From assembly GCA_002422175.1 (NCBI GenBank), contig DITR01000103.1:244-6632 (forward strand): a stretch of 6,389 bases of DNA, read 5' to 3'. Positions within the stretch are counted from its first letter, which is position 1. Each line of letters opens with the position of its first letter. The DNA comes from Alcaligenaceae bacterium UBA6179. GTDB lineage: Bacteria > Pseudomonadota > Gammaproteobacteria > Burkholderiales > Burkholderiaceae_B. Positions 1 through 5,949 of the stretch are shown here, in pieces. A model generated the notes under the pieces. The model did not search any database, was not told where the DNA came from, and saw only the letters and a list, made by a program, of their open reading frames with translations. A program made the translations under genes and the position numbers.

Positions 1-130
1 TCACGTCAAAATGGATCCAGTCTGCACCATCGGCAGCCACTTGTTTGACTTCTTCGCCTAGGCGAGCGAAGTCAGCAGATAGAATGCTGGGGGCGATGCG
101 GGCGCTGGGTAAAGCAATAGTTTCTGGCAT
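1..130 (-). CDS. rpe: Ribulose-phosphate 3-epimerase, N-terminal part
   Basis: Rpe interconverts D-ribulose 5-phosphate and D-xylulose 5-phosphate in the cytoplasm, in the pentose phosphate pathway (and in the Calvin cycle where present). Only the first 43 codons are visible; the gene runs off the left edge. The ATG lies at 128-130. Residues 12-20 read IAPSILSAD, the family's hallmark first beta strand, with Ser15 expected at the substrate site. Residues 35-43 read GADWIHFDV, where His40 should be a metal ligand and Asp42 a catalytic acid/base, as in the family's HxDxMD motif. A short tail of about ten residues precedes the barrel, which is common in proteobacteria. No strong Shine-Dalgarno sequence is seen. 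It is transcribed away from apaG across a short shared control region. From recall, in Burkholderiales it is often followed by gph and trpE, which cannot be seen here. The identification is firm despite the truncation. Confidence 0.93.
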   Translation of the reverse strand, partial: MPETIALPSARIAPSILSADFARLGEEVKQVAADGADWIHFDV

Positions 131-140
131 GATGTTTAAA

Positions 141-176
141 AATCGCTCAAAATGACAATCTATTATTACAGCGATT
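141..176. repeat. 7-bp inverted repeat in the rpe/apaG intergenic region
   Basis: AATCGCT at 141-147 is repeated in inverse as AGCGATT at 170-176, with 22 bp between the arms. The arms flank the -10 candidate of rpe, and the right arm runs into the palindrome at 172-194. It could be a second regulator site, the two arms of a looped repressor complex, or chance. The loop is too long and the arms too short for it to look like a terminator. Confidence 0.25.
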
Positions 177-191
177 GACAAAATTTGTCGG
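162..191 (-). promoter_or_regulatory. Candidate rpe promoter
   Basis: Read on the minus strand, an extended -10 (TG, one base, then AATAAT; hexamer at 162-167, TG at 169-170) lies 18 bp from a 4-of-6 -35 match, CCGACA (186-191). Transcription would start near position 155, about 25 bases before the rpe ATG. The -35 sits inside the palindrome at 172-194 and within the spacer of the opposing apaG promoter candidate, so the two promoters would face each other and overlap. This is a prediction by eye only. Confidence 0.4.
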
Positions 192-194
192 TCG
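172..194. promoter_or_regulatory. Interrupted palindrome, possible operator between rpe and apaG
   Basis: Positions 177-189 form a perfect 13-bp palindrome, GACAAA-A-TTTGTC, centred on base 183. After two non-matching bases on each side the symmetry resumes with CGA at 172-174 and TCG at 192-194. In total, 9 of 11 position pairs match. This dyad covers the TTGACA -35 candidate of apaG and the -35 candidate of rpe. A dimeric regulator bound here could therefore block both promoters. The symmetry is seen directly; the operator role is inference. I do not recognise it as the site of a known regulator. Confidence 0.35.
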
Positions 195-204
195 AACCCT
201 TAAT
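175..204 (+). promoter_or_regulatory. Candidate apaG promoter
   Basis: A perfect -35 hexamer, TTGACA, at 175-180 is followed after 18 bp by CTTAAT at 199-204, a 4-of-6 match to TATAAT. Transcription would begin around 210-212, giving apaG a very short leader before the GTG at 220. That start point would leave the purine-rich GGAAA at 209-213 only partly inside the message. The TTG in this -35 box is also the most upstream in-frame start codon for apaG; if the hexamer is a promoter, that TTG is not transcribed from it. This is a prediction by eye. Confidence 0.4.
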
Positions 205-219
205 TTGCGGAAATCTTTT

Positions 220-594
220 GTGAAAAATTTTGATTTAAGTGTAGTTGTAGAAGCTCATTTTGTGCCAGAACAGTCTGATTCGGCACAAAATCATTTTGCT
301 TTTGCTTATAAAGTACGCATTACCAACATCGGCCAGCGACCTGTTCAGCTTATTAGCCGCCATTGGGTCATTGTTGATGGGCAAAATAAGCGCCAAGAGG
401 TCAAAGGTTTGGGTGTGGTGGGGCAACAACCTTTGCTGGCACCAGGTGAATCGTTTGAATACACAAGCGGGTGCCCGCTTGCTACCCCGGTTGGCAGCAT
501 GCGGGGTGTGTACCATTGCGCAGGTGACGATGGCGAGCCTTTTGACGTTGACATACCTGAATTTGTGCTCGCGATGCCACGAACCCTGCATTAA
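220..594 (+). CDS. apaG: ApaG-domain protein
   Basis: ApaG is a small cytoplasmic protein with a fibronectin type III-like beta-sandwich fold. Its biochemical role is still unclear; in Salmonella it is linked to cobalt resistance and magnesium efflux (CorD). Family hallmarks seen are VPEQSD (residues 15-20), FAYKVRITN (28-36), LISRHW (44-49), the GxGxxG loop GLGVVG (63-68), PGESFEYTSG (75-84) and a C-terminal FDVDIPEF stretch. I chose the GTG at 220 because it gives 124 residues, the usual length, starting right before the first beta strand. GGAAA at 209-213 is a weak ribosome site 6 bases upstream. The reading frame stays open back to a TTG at 175, which would give 139 residues, but that TTG lies inside a consensus -35 box. 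Here apaG is unlinked to apaH and ksgA, its partners in E. coli, and stands divergent from rpe. No terminator is seen before mltA. Confidence 0.93.
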   Translation: MKNFDLSVVVEAHFVPEQSDSAQNHFAFAYKVRITNIGQRPVQLISRHWVIVDGQNKRQEVKGLGVVGQQPLLAPGESFEYTSGCPLATPVGSMRGVYHCAGDDGEPFDVDIPEFVLAMPRTLH

Positions 595-727
595 TTGTTT
601 TGTTTGTTATCTAATAGACTGATACGGTGTGCTTTAGGCATTGAACCCCAAACCCAACTCCACGAATGGAACGACTTTGTTAGTTTATCAACCTACTTTT
701 AGTCATTTAATTAAAGTAAAAGAAGTC

Positions 728-2053
728 ATGCGTAAGGGTTACGGGCGCTGGCTGAATGCTTTAAATGTTTTATTTTTATTGGTGCTTGCTGGCTGCGTCA
801 GCGCACCACCTGGTGACGTTCAAGTGCCCAGCGTGCCTTTAGCAGATGAAGCCACAGCTGAACCTACAGTGCCGATTGAAACGCCTAAAATTCCTGCTTT
901 AAGTGCAATTAAAGACAGTGCGCCTCGGTCCCTATCTGGGCAGTACTTGGCGGTAGGTTGGTCAGATTTACCCGGTTGGCAAAGCGACGACATGCGAAAT
1001 GTCTGGGCGGTTTTTTTGCGTAATTGCGGTGGTTTAATGCGGCCGACTGGCGGTAGTTTGACTACGCCTGCCCGAGCAACCCCTAAGGTCTGGCAACCTG
1101 TCTGTGCGGCGGCAATCGAATCATCAACGGCGCCTAACCCAAGTGACCCAGCATCTGTAAAACGCTTTTTACAGACTTACTTACAGCCATGGCGAATTCA
1201 AAGTGGTGCCAGTGCTGCCGTGGGTACAGCCACTGGCTATTACGAACCTATAGTCAAGGGCTCGCGCACACAAAGTGGCTCTAATCAATGGCCACTTTAT
1301 ACCGTTCCTGTCGATTTGCTGACTATTGATTTGGGCGCAGTTTACCCCGAGCTAGCGGGTAAGCGAGTACGTGGCAAAGTGGTCGGCAACCGAGTGGTGC
1401 CTTACGAAAGTCGAGCTGAACTGACCAACGCTAACCGCCAACCCCCTGCAATTGTGTATGTCAGCGACCCAGTCGATAATTTTTTCTTACAAGTGCAGGG
1501 GTCAGGCCGTGTTTTGCTCACTGATGGTCCGGGTGCCGGCACGACTATTCGTTTGGCCTACGCCGATCACAATGGCCACCCTTATGTTTCAATTGGCAAA
1601 TGGTTAGCTGATCAAGGTCAGTTAGCGTTGGCACAAACCTCCATGCAAAATATTCGTGCTTGGGCACAACGCAACCCAGGGCGCGTACAAGAAATGCTTA
1701 ACGCTAACCCAGCTGTGGTGTTTTTTCGGGAAGAGGCCATCATCGACCCGTCTCAGGGGCCAAAGGGTGCATACTCAATACCTTTAGTCGCACGACGTTC
1801 GATCGCGGTTGACCCCATGTTTGTACCTTTAGGTTCGCCAGTCTTTTTAGCGACAACTATGCCAGCATCAACTGAGCCGCTTAATCGTTTAATGTTTGCA
1901 CAAGATACGGGTACGGCAATTCGTGGTGCGGCACGGGCTGACTTTTATTGGGGCTCGGGTGATGCAGCCGGTGCCTTAGCGGGTCGCATGAAACAAAAGA
2001 CGCAAATGTGGGTACTTTGGCCTAAAGCTGCGGGAGCACCTTCTGCAAGATGA
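728..2053 (+). CDS. mltA: Membrane-bound lytic murein transglycosylase A, lipoprotein
   Basis: MltA cleaves the MurNAc-GlcNAc bond of peptidoglycan, leaving 1,6-anhydromuramyl ends, from the inner face of the outer membrane. From the ATG at 728 it has 441 residues, against about 365 in E. coli. Residues 1-23 form a lipoprotein signal ending in the lipobox LAGC, with Cys23 as the lipidated residue; position 24 is Val, not Asp, which favours outer-membrane sorting. A Pro/Ala/Glu-rich linker of about 45 residues follows. MltA-domain motifs are GYYEP (170-174) and FFLQVQGSG (252-260). The C-terminal 3D domain carries QDTGTAIRG (from 392) and ARADFYWG, where Asp393 and Asp405 are the conserved acids; I take Asp405 to match the catalytic Asp308 of mature E. 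coli MltA, from memory. The frame is open back to a TTG at 641, but starting there would put 29 residues before the signal peptide. AGAAG just upstream is a poorly spaced ribosome site. The stop overlaps the next gene. Confidence 0.94.
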   Translation: MRKGYGRWLNALNVLFLLVLAGCVSAPPGDVQVPSVPLADEATAEPTVPIETPKIPALSAIKDSAPRSLSGQYLAVGWSDLPGWQSDDMRNVWAVFLRNCGGLMRPTGGSLTTPARATPKVWQPVCAAAIESSTAPNPSDPASVKRFLQTYLQPWRIQSGASAAVGTATGYYEPIVKGSRTQSGSNQWPLYTVPVDLLTIDLGAVYPELAGKRVRGKVVGNRVVPYESRAELTNANRQPPAIVYVSDPVDNFFLQVQGSGRVLLTDGPGAGTTIRLAYADHNGHPYVSIGKWLADQGQLALAQTSMQNIRAWAQRNPGRVQEMLNANPAVVFFREEAIIDPSQGPKGAYSIPLVARRSIAVDPMFVPLGSPVFLATTMPASTEPLNRLMFAQDTGTAIRGAARADFYWGSGDAAGALAGRMKQKTQMWVLWPKAAGAPSAR

Positions 2054-3225
2054 AAGCATCAGTTGTCGTTTGTGGGGGCGGTACAGTTGGCATGGCTACC
2101 ACGCTAGCCTTATTGCGTGCAGGGCAAAAAGACGTCTTGTTGCTCGGACCACGCTCAAGCGATCAAGATAATGATCGCGTTTACGCAATTTCACCAACAA
2201 GCCAAGCTTTTTTGGCACAAATTGGTGCGTGGTCACTCATGCCAGTTGACCGCATCACTCGTGTTGATGCAATGGAAATTCGAGGTGATACCTTTGGTGC
2301 CCTGCACTTGCGAGCCTGGCAGGCTGCACAGGTTGATTTAACTTACATTATCTATGTGGCTGATTTAGATCGCGCTTTGGCTCAAGCGCTCGAGGTTCAC
2401 GGTGTGCGTTGGGTTAATGAGCATTTGGTTGGCTTTGCTCGTGGGGTGGGTCACACCGATTCTGCGCAAGCGATACACGCTGATTTATGGGTCGCTGCAG
2501 ACGGTTCAAGTTCAACGCTGCGTCATTTGTCGGGGTTAAGCTACGATGAAAAGCCTTACGATGCAACGGCTTTAATTTGTCAGTTGCAGTGCGAGCGCCC
2601 GCATCAAGGTGTGGCACTTCAATGGTTTACAGGCGAGGGTATTTTGGCATGTTTGCCATTGCCTAGCACCACGAAGCAAGGTGCTGATGACATCACTCAC
2701 AATGTATCGATGGTCTGGTCTATGCAACGTGATGACGCCCATCAGTTGTTGGCCGCTCCGCTGGCAGATCAAACCCAAACCCTTCAGAATAGGCTCATGA
2801 AAGCGAGCCGGGGCAGACTGGGCCAACTCACAGTTCAGAGCACGGTAAAAGGCTTTCCACTCTCAATTGCACACTCGCCTATGATCGGTGAGGGCGTTGC
2901 ATTGGTGGGCGATGCAGCCCATCGTGTTCACCCGCTTGCGGGGCAAGGGTTAAATTTGGGTCTGGGTGATGCGCAAGCTTTGGCAAAGGTTATTGCCGAG
3001 CGTGAAGCGTTCATGACAGCAGGCGATCAAATGGTTTTAAGGCGTTATCGTCGCGTCAGAGCCCAAGCGATTTGGGAAATGAGGTTCATCACTGATAGTT
3101 TGTACCGTTTGTTTGGTGCTTCAGGCAAACAGATTACGTGGCTGCGAAATGCCGGTTTAAGTCTAGTTGATCGGCTACCTTTTGCAAAACGGTTGCTTGT
3201 TGAAGCAGCCTCACGCGTTCGCTAG
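2050..3225 (+). CDS. UbiH/UbiF/VisC-type FAD-dependent hydroxylase
   Basis: This is a flavoprotein aromatic hydroxylase of the ubiquinone-synthesis group (UbiH, UbiI, UbiF, COQ6), 391 residues, a normal length. These enzymes use FAD, reducing power and oxygen to add ring hydroxyls during ubiquinone assembly. It opens with the dinucleotide-binding loop GGGTVG (9-14). RVYAIS follows near residue 43. The DG motif has Asp151-Gly152 in VAADGSSSTLR. LACLPLP is near 200, and the second FAD motif GDAAHRVHPLAGQGLNLG runs from 287 to 304. The acidic residue usually at the end of the second beta strand is replaced by Gly33 (LLLGPR). The ATG overlaps the mltA stop as ATGA, so translation is probably coupled; GGAG at 2033-2036 is rather far upstream (13 bases). 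Which ring position it hydroxylates cannot be told from sequence alone, so I give no gene symbol. The family call is firm. Confidence 0.88.
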   Translation: MKASVVVCGGGTVGMATTLALLRAGQKDVLLLGPRSSDQDNDRVYAISPTSQAFLAQIGAWSLMPVDRITRVDAMEIRGDTFGALHLRAWQAAQVDLTYIIYVADLDRALAQALEVHGVRWVNEHLVGFARGVGHTDSAQAIHADLWVAADGSSSTLRHLSGLSYDEKPYDATALICQLQCERPHQGVALQWFTGEGILACLPLPSTTKQGADDITHNVSMVWSMQRDDAHQLLAAPLADQTQTLQNRLMKASRGRLGQLTVQSTVKGFPLSIAHSPMIGEGVALVGDAAHRVHPLAGQGLNLGLGDAQALAKVIAEREAFMTAGDQMVLRRYRRVRAQAIWEMRFITDSLYRLFGASGKQITWLRNAGLSLVDRLPFAKRLLVEAASRVR

Positions 3226-3230
3226 TGTGT

Positions 3231-3260
3231 ATGACATATTTTTAATGACTATGTTTTAAA
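3231..3260 (+). promoter_or_regulatory. Candidate dsbC promoter
   Basis: In the AT-rich 97-bp gap after the hydroxylase gene, ATGACA (3231-3236, 5 of 6 to TTGACA) is followed after 18 bp by TTTAAA (3255-3260, 4 of 6), with a TG at 3252-3253 making an extended -10. Transcription would start near 3267, leaving a leader of roughly 56 bases that carries a good ribosome site. A run of seven T at 3262-3268 follows, but no hairpin precedes it, so I do not call a terminator for the upstream genes. Confidence 0.35.
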
Positions 3261-3310
3261 ATTTTTTTATTTGCTTCATTCACTTCATAAGTAAGTGTGA
3301 ACACCACGCC

Positions 3311-3315
3311 GGAGA
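3311..3315 (+). promoter_or_regulatory. Ribosome binding site of dsbC
   Basis: GGAGA lies 7 bases before the ATG at 3323. It is the clearest Shine-Dalgarno match in the window and fixes the dsbC start. Confidence 0.75.
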
Positions 3316-3322
3316 ATGCTAA

Positions 3323-4126
3323 ATGCGGTCGCAATTAAAGTTTAATTTGAATCCCCTTTCTGTAAAAACGGCTTGCGCAGTGTTATTAACAAGCCTCTCG
3401 ATCGGGGTTTTCGCGCAAACGCCAGTATCGCCACCAGCCGCAACGACTTTAGCTGCGCCATCACCCGCCCTACAGGCCCCAAATGCGTCGAATGAAACGG
3501 CCATCGTCAACGTGCAAAAAAAGTTTATTGAACGGTTTGGCAATATGCCTGTTAAGAACGTGCGACCCACCTCTTTTGGTTTATTCGAGGTGCAATTGGG
3601 CAATGATCTGATTTATACCGATGCTGACGTTAATTTTATTTTTGATGGTCATGTGATAGATGCCGCAACACGTCGCGATTTAACGCAAGCACGCTTAGAT
3701 GAATTGTCTTCCGTTGATTTCAAGTCACTGCCATTTGACTTGGCTATTAAGCAAGTGCGAGGTGATGGAAAGCGCCAGGTTGCCATTTTTGAAGACCCCA
3801 ATTGTGGTTACTGCAAAAAGTTGCGCCAAAATATTGACGGAATCGATAACCTCACGGTTTACACATTTATGTTGCCGATTTTGTCAGACGATTCAACACA
3901 GAAAGTTAAAAACGTATGGTGCGCTAAAGATCGCGGCACCACTTGGGACAACTGGATGCTGATGGGTGTCACCCCACCCAAACTAGACTGTGATGTACCC
4001 ATTCAAAAAATGCTTGATTTAGCCAAATCACTTCAAGTGCAAGGCACACCTGCTATTTTCTTTGCAGAGGGCACCCGTGTGCCGGGTGCGATTTCCAAAG
4101 AAGAATTTGAAAAGCGTTTGCAATAA
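3323..4126 (+). CDS. dsbC: Periplasmic thiol:disulfide interchange protein DsbC
   Basis: DsbC is a homodimeric periplasmic disulfide isomerase that corrects wrong disulfides and is kept reduced by DsbD. The 267-residue precursor has a Sec signal peptide (about 1-31, cleavage after VFA). A Pro/Ala-rich stretch (about 32-57) is absent from E. coli DsbC, whose precursor is about 236 residues. Next come the N-terminal dimerisation domain (about 60-125), a short linker helix, and a thioredoxin-like domain. The active site is CGYC at 161-164, identical to E. coli. Cys200 and Cys223 match the spacing of the structural disulfide in E. coli (Cys141-Cys163, mature numbering). The cis-proline is Pro243 in GTPAIFF. 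The start is set by the ribosome site at 3311-3315. The next gene begins 31 bp after the stop and may be cotranscribed. DsbG is unlikely given the CGYC site and the close DsbC motif match. Confidence 0.94.
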   Translation: MRSQLKFNLNPLSVKTACAVLLTSLSIGVFAQTPVSPPAATTLAAPSPALQAPNASNETAIVNVQKKFIERFGNMPVKNVRPTSFGLFEVQLGNDLIYTDADVNFIFDGHVIDAATRRDLTQARLDELSSVDFKSLPFDLAIKQVRGDGKRQVAIFEDPNCGYCKKLRQNIDGIDNLTVYTFMLPILSDDSTQKVKNVWCAKDRGTTWDNWMLMGVTPPKLDCDVPIQKMLDLAKSLQVQGTPAIFFAEGTRVPGAISKEEFEKRLQ

Positions 4127-4157
4127 ACCTCTTTAAGCGCTTAGCGAAACGGCCCAT

Positions 4158-5264
4158 ATGATGTCTTCTGTTTTATCTACCCCATTGCTTGTTCGCATTT
4201 TGCTGGCGTTGGTTCTGGCCGCAGCGATTTACTTTTTTTCGGGTTTTATCGTACCGGTATTAGCAGCTTTAATATTAGGTTTTGCAACCTGGCCACTATA
4301 CGCCCGCTTAGTTAAAGCCTGCAGTGGTAGCACGATCTGGGCCGCTACGATTGCATTATTGATTGTGACCGTGGGCGTCGTGGTGCCGTTAACCTTTGCT
4401 ATTTACTATGCTGTGGGCGAGGCGAGCAGTTTTATTAGATGGTTTTTAATAGCCAACCGAGAAGGTATCACTGCCCCTGCCTGGATAAACGCTTTACCGC
4501 TGATTGGTGAAAATCTAGCGGGGTATTGGAATGCTTACCTCAGTGCCCCCAATGCCATTTCAAATATGACTGAAATGATAAGTGGTCAGCATATCGGCAA
4601 TATTTATCGAGCGGTGCTTTCAACCACGGGCGGGTTGTTCAGCGGGGCTTTATTTATTTTGTTTGCCTTGATGACCTTGTTTTTTGTTTATAAAGATGGG
4701 CATCACTTGGCTACCCAACTTGATGTAGTTGGCGAGAAAATATTGGCTAATCGTTGGCAGCATTTTTCTCGTGTCGTACCCGCCACCATCAGTTCTACTG
4801 TGACGGGCATGGGCTTAATTGCGATAGGTGAAGGGGTCATATTGGGCATTGCCTATTGGGTTGCCGGTGTGCCGTCACCCGTTTTGCTCGGTTTAATTAC
4901 GGCTGTGATGGCCATGATTCCTGGTGGTGCGCCCTTAAGTTTCACCTTAGTGTCTATCTATTTGGTGGGTTCGGGCGATGCCGTAGCGGGTATTGCCTTG
5001 TTTTTATGGGGCACAGTTGAACTTTTTATTGTCGATAAAACCCTGCGGCCAAGGCTAGTGGGTGGACCTGTCAAGTTACCTTTTTTACCCACTTTTTTTG
5101 GCTTAGTGGGGGGGGTTCAAACCATGGGGTTTGTGGGCCTGTTTATTGGCCCTGTACTCATGGCTTTAATTGTTGCGATTTGGCGTGAATGGGTTTTTAC
5201 ACTTCAAACTAATACTGTTAACTCGAAGTCTGATCAGACACAATCTTCCCATCAACCAAAGTAA
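4158..5264 (+). CDS. AI-2E/PerM-family inner-membrane transporter, YdiK-like
   Basis: This is an integral membrane protein of the AI-2E transporter family (PerM, YdiK, TqsA; formerly UPF0118), 368 residues, a typical length. Members include a quorum-signal exporter and sodium/proton antiporters, but most have no known substrate, and none can be assigned here. Hydrophobic segments fall near residues 10-27, 30-50, 59-85, 158-178, 214-237, 240-268, 270-292 and 308-345. A large hydrophilic loop lies between the third and fourth, as in the family. The C-terminal part, with LPFLPTFFGLVGG and GLFIGPVLMAL, is the best conserved and resembles E. coli YdiK. Two ATG codons stand in tandem (4158 and 4161) and neither has a clear ribosome site, so the start could be either. 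The gene contains an eight-G run at 5108-5115. Its hydrophilic tail, ending NSKSDQTQSSHQPK, is encoded opposite the end of the convergent ATPase gene. Confidence 0.87.
   Translation: MMSSVLSTPLLVRILLALVLAAAIYFFSGFIVPVLAALILGFATWPLYARLVKACSGSTIWAATIALLIVTVGVVVPLTFAIYYAVGEASSFIRWFLIANREGITAPAWINALPLIGENLAGYWNAYLSAPNAISNMTEMISGQHIGNIYRAVLSTTGGLFSGALFILFALMTLFFVYKDGHHLATQLDVVGEKILANRWQHFSRVVPATISSTVTGMGLIAIGEGVILGIAYWVAGVPSPVLLGLITAVMAMIPGGAPLSFTLVSIYLVGSGDAVAGIALFLWGTVELFIVDKTLRPRLVGGPVKLPFLPTFFGLVGGVQTMGFVGLFIGPVLMALIVAIWREWVFTLQTNTVNSKSDQTQSSHQPK
5108..5115 (+). repeat. Eight-G homopolymer inside the PerM-type gene
   Basis: Eight consecutive G bases span codons for Val-Gly-Gly-Val in the last membrane region, shortly after a T7 run (5093-5099) and a T6 run (5081-5086). 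Loss of one G leads to a TAA at 5167-5169; gain of one leads to a TGA at 5186-5188. Either would remove about the last 50 residues. The tract is seen directly; slippage in the cell is inference. Confidence 0.6.
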
Positions 5265-5949
5265 TTGACCGATCGCAGGTTTGCGATAACCTTGGGTCAT
5301 GGGTCACTATCAGCACAGCACAACCAAACTCTGAATTGAATTTACGTAGCAGTTTAAAAATACTTTCAGCAGTATGTGTATCTAAATTACCAGTCGGTTC
5401 ATCAGCAAGTAACAGTGCTGGCCGCGTCATCAGTGCCCGTGCAATCGCTACGCGTTGTTGCTGACCGCCAGAGAGTTCGCTGGGTACTTTGTTACCCATG
5501 CCCGCTAAGCCCACCGCTTCAAGTAAGTGCTCTGCCCATTGACGGGCGTCTGCTTGAGGCCGTCCACTTTTAATCATGACCGGCATCATGATGTTGTCAA
5601 CAGCGCTAAACGCTTCAATTAGGTGGTGAAACTGGAATACAAAACCAATTGATTCGCGCCTAAGTAGCGTACGCTGTTGATCAGCCAGATCACGCGTGGC
5701 TTGACCTAATAAATACAGCTCTCCTGATGTGGGTTGATCAAGTAAACCGATTACATTTAACAAGGTACTTTTACCTGAGCCAGATGGGCCAATGAGTGCT
5801 GCAAAATCTACACCCGTAATTAATAAATCAATGCCATGCAACACCTCTGTTTCTGTTGGCAACCCCACGTTATATGATTTTTTGATCGCATCAAGTCGCA
5901 GCACGTCTTGATGGTTAACGATAGTTTGGACGTGTTCAGGTTTAGACAT
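5218..5949 (-). CDS. LolD/MacB-type ABC transporter ATPase
   Basis: This is the cytoplasmic ATP-hydrolysing subunit of a type VII (LolCDE/MacB-class) ABC transporter, 243 residues. All ATPase motifs are intact: Walker A GPSGSGKST (54-62), Q-loop Gln106 in FVFQFHHL, signature LSGGQ (159-163), Walker B LLLADE (179-184) with the DEPTGNLD extension, and switch His217 in VTHD. FQFHHL is a strong LolD mark, and the length fits LolD (233 in E. coli). However, the partner permease looks less like LolC/LolE and more like a neighbouring branch of the class, so the substrate could be something other than outer-membrane lipoproteins; I therefore withhold the symbol lolD. The ATG lies inside the permease's last codons (8-bp overlap) and has no ribosome site, which suggests coupled translation. 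Its 3' end overlaps the convergent PerM-type gene by 47 bp, with no room for a terminator between them. Confidence 0.87.
   Translation of the reverse strand: MSKPEHVQTIVNHQDVLRLDAIKKSYNVGLPTETEVLHGIDLLITGVDFAALIGPSGSGKSTLLNVIGLLDQPTSGELYLLGQATRDLADQQRTLLRRESIGFVFQFHHLIEAFSAVDNIMMPVMIKSGRPQADARQWAEHLLEAVGLAGMGNKVPSELSGGQQQRVAIARALMTRPALLLADEPTGNLDTHTAESIFKLLRKFNSEFGCAVLIVTHDPRLSQTCDRSITLVDGKIVSDQTSS

Noticed and set aside
235..591. Open frame of 118 codons on the minus strand opposite apaG
   Set aside because: It is the antisense shadow of a well-conserved gene, shows no family motif, and has no ribosome site.
260..622. Open frame of 120 codons in another plus frame over apaG
   Set aside because: It overlaps almost all of apaG, and its translation is Cys/Leu-rich without recognisable motifs, typical of an off-frame reading.
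694..718. Small hairpin TACTTT / AAAGTA just before the mltA start, containing the 10-bp palindrome TTTAATTAAA
   Set aside because: Only six mostly AT pairs around a 13-base loop; such structures are common in AT-rich leaders and it has no terminator features.
595..727. Search for a promoter of mltA in the 133-bp gap after apaG
   Set aside because: TTGTTA (604-609 and 677-682) and TTTAAT (706-711) are present, but no pair has workable spacing; cotranscription with apaG is as likely.
3282..3305. Possible hairpin TTCACTT ... AAGTGTGAA upstream of dsbC
   Set aside because: The stem needs a two-base bulge, is AT-rich and is not followed by a T run, so it is neither a convincing terminator nor a riboswitch.
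3319..3603. Open frame of 94 codons on the minus strand over the 5' end of dsbC
   Set aside because: It lies entirely opposite the dsbC start and signal peptide, with no motif or independent support.
4134..4141. 8-bp palindrome AAGCGCTT between dsbC and the PerM-type gene
   Set aside because: Too short on its own, with no T tract and no second copy nearby.
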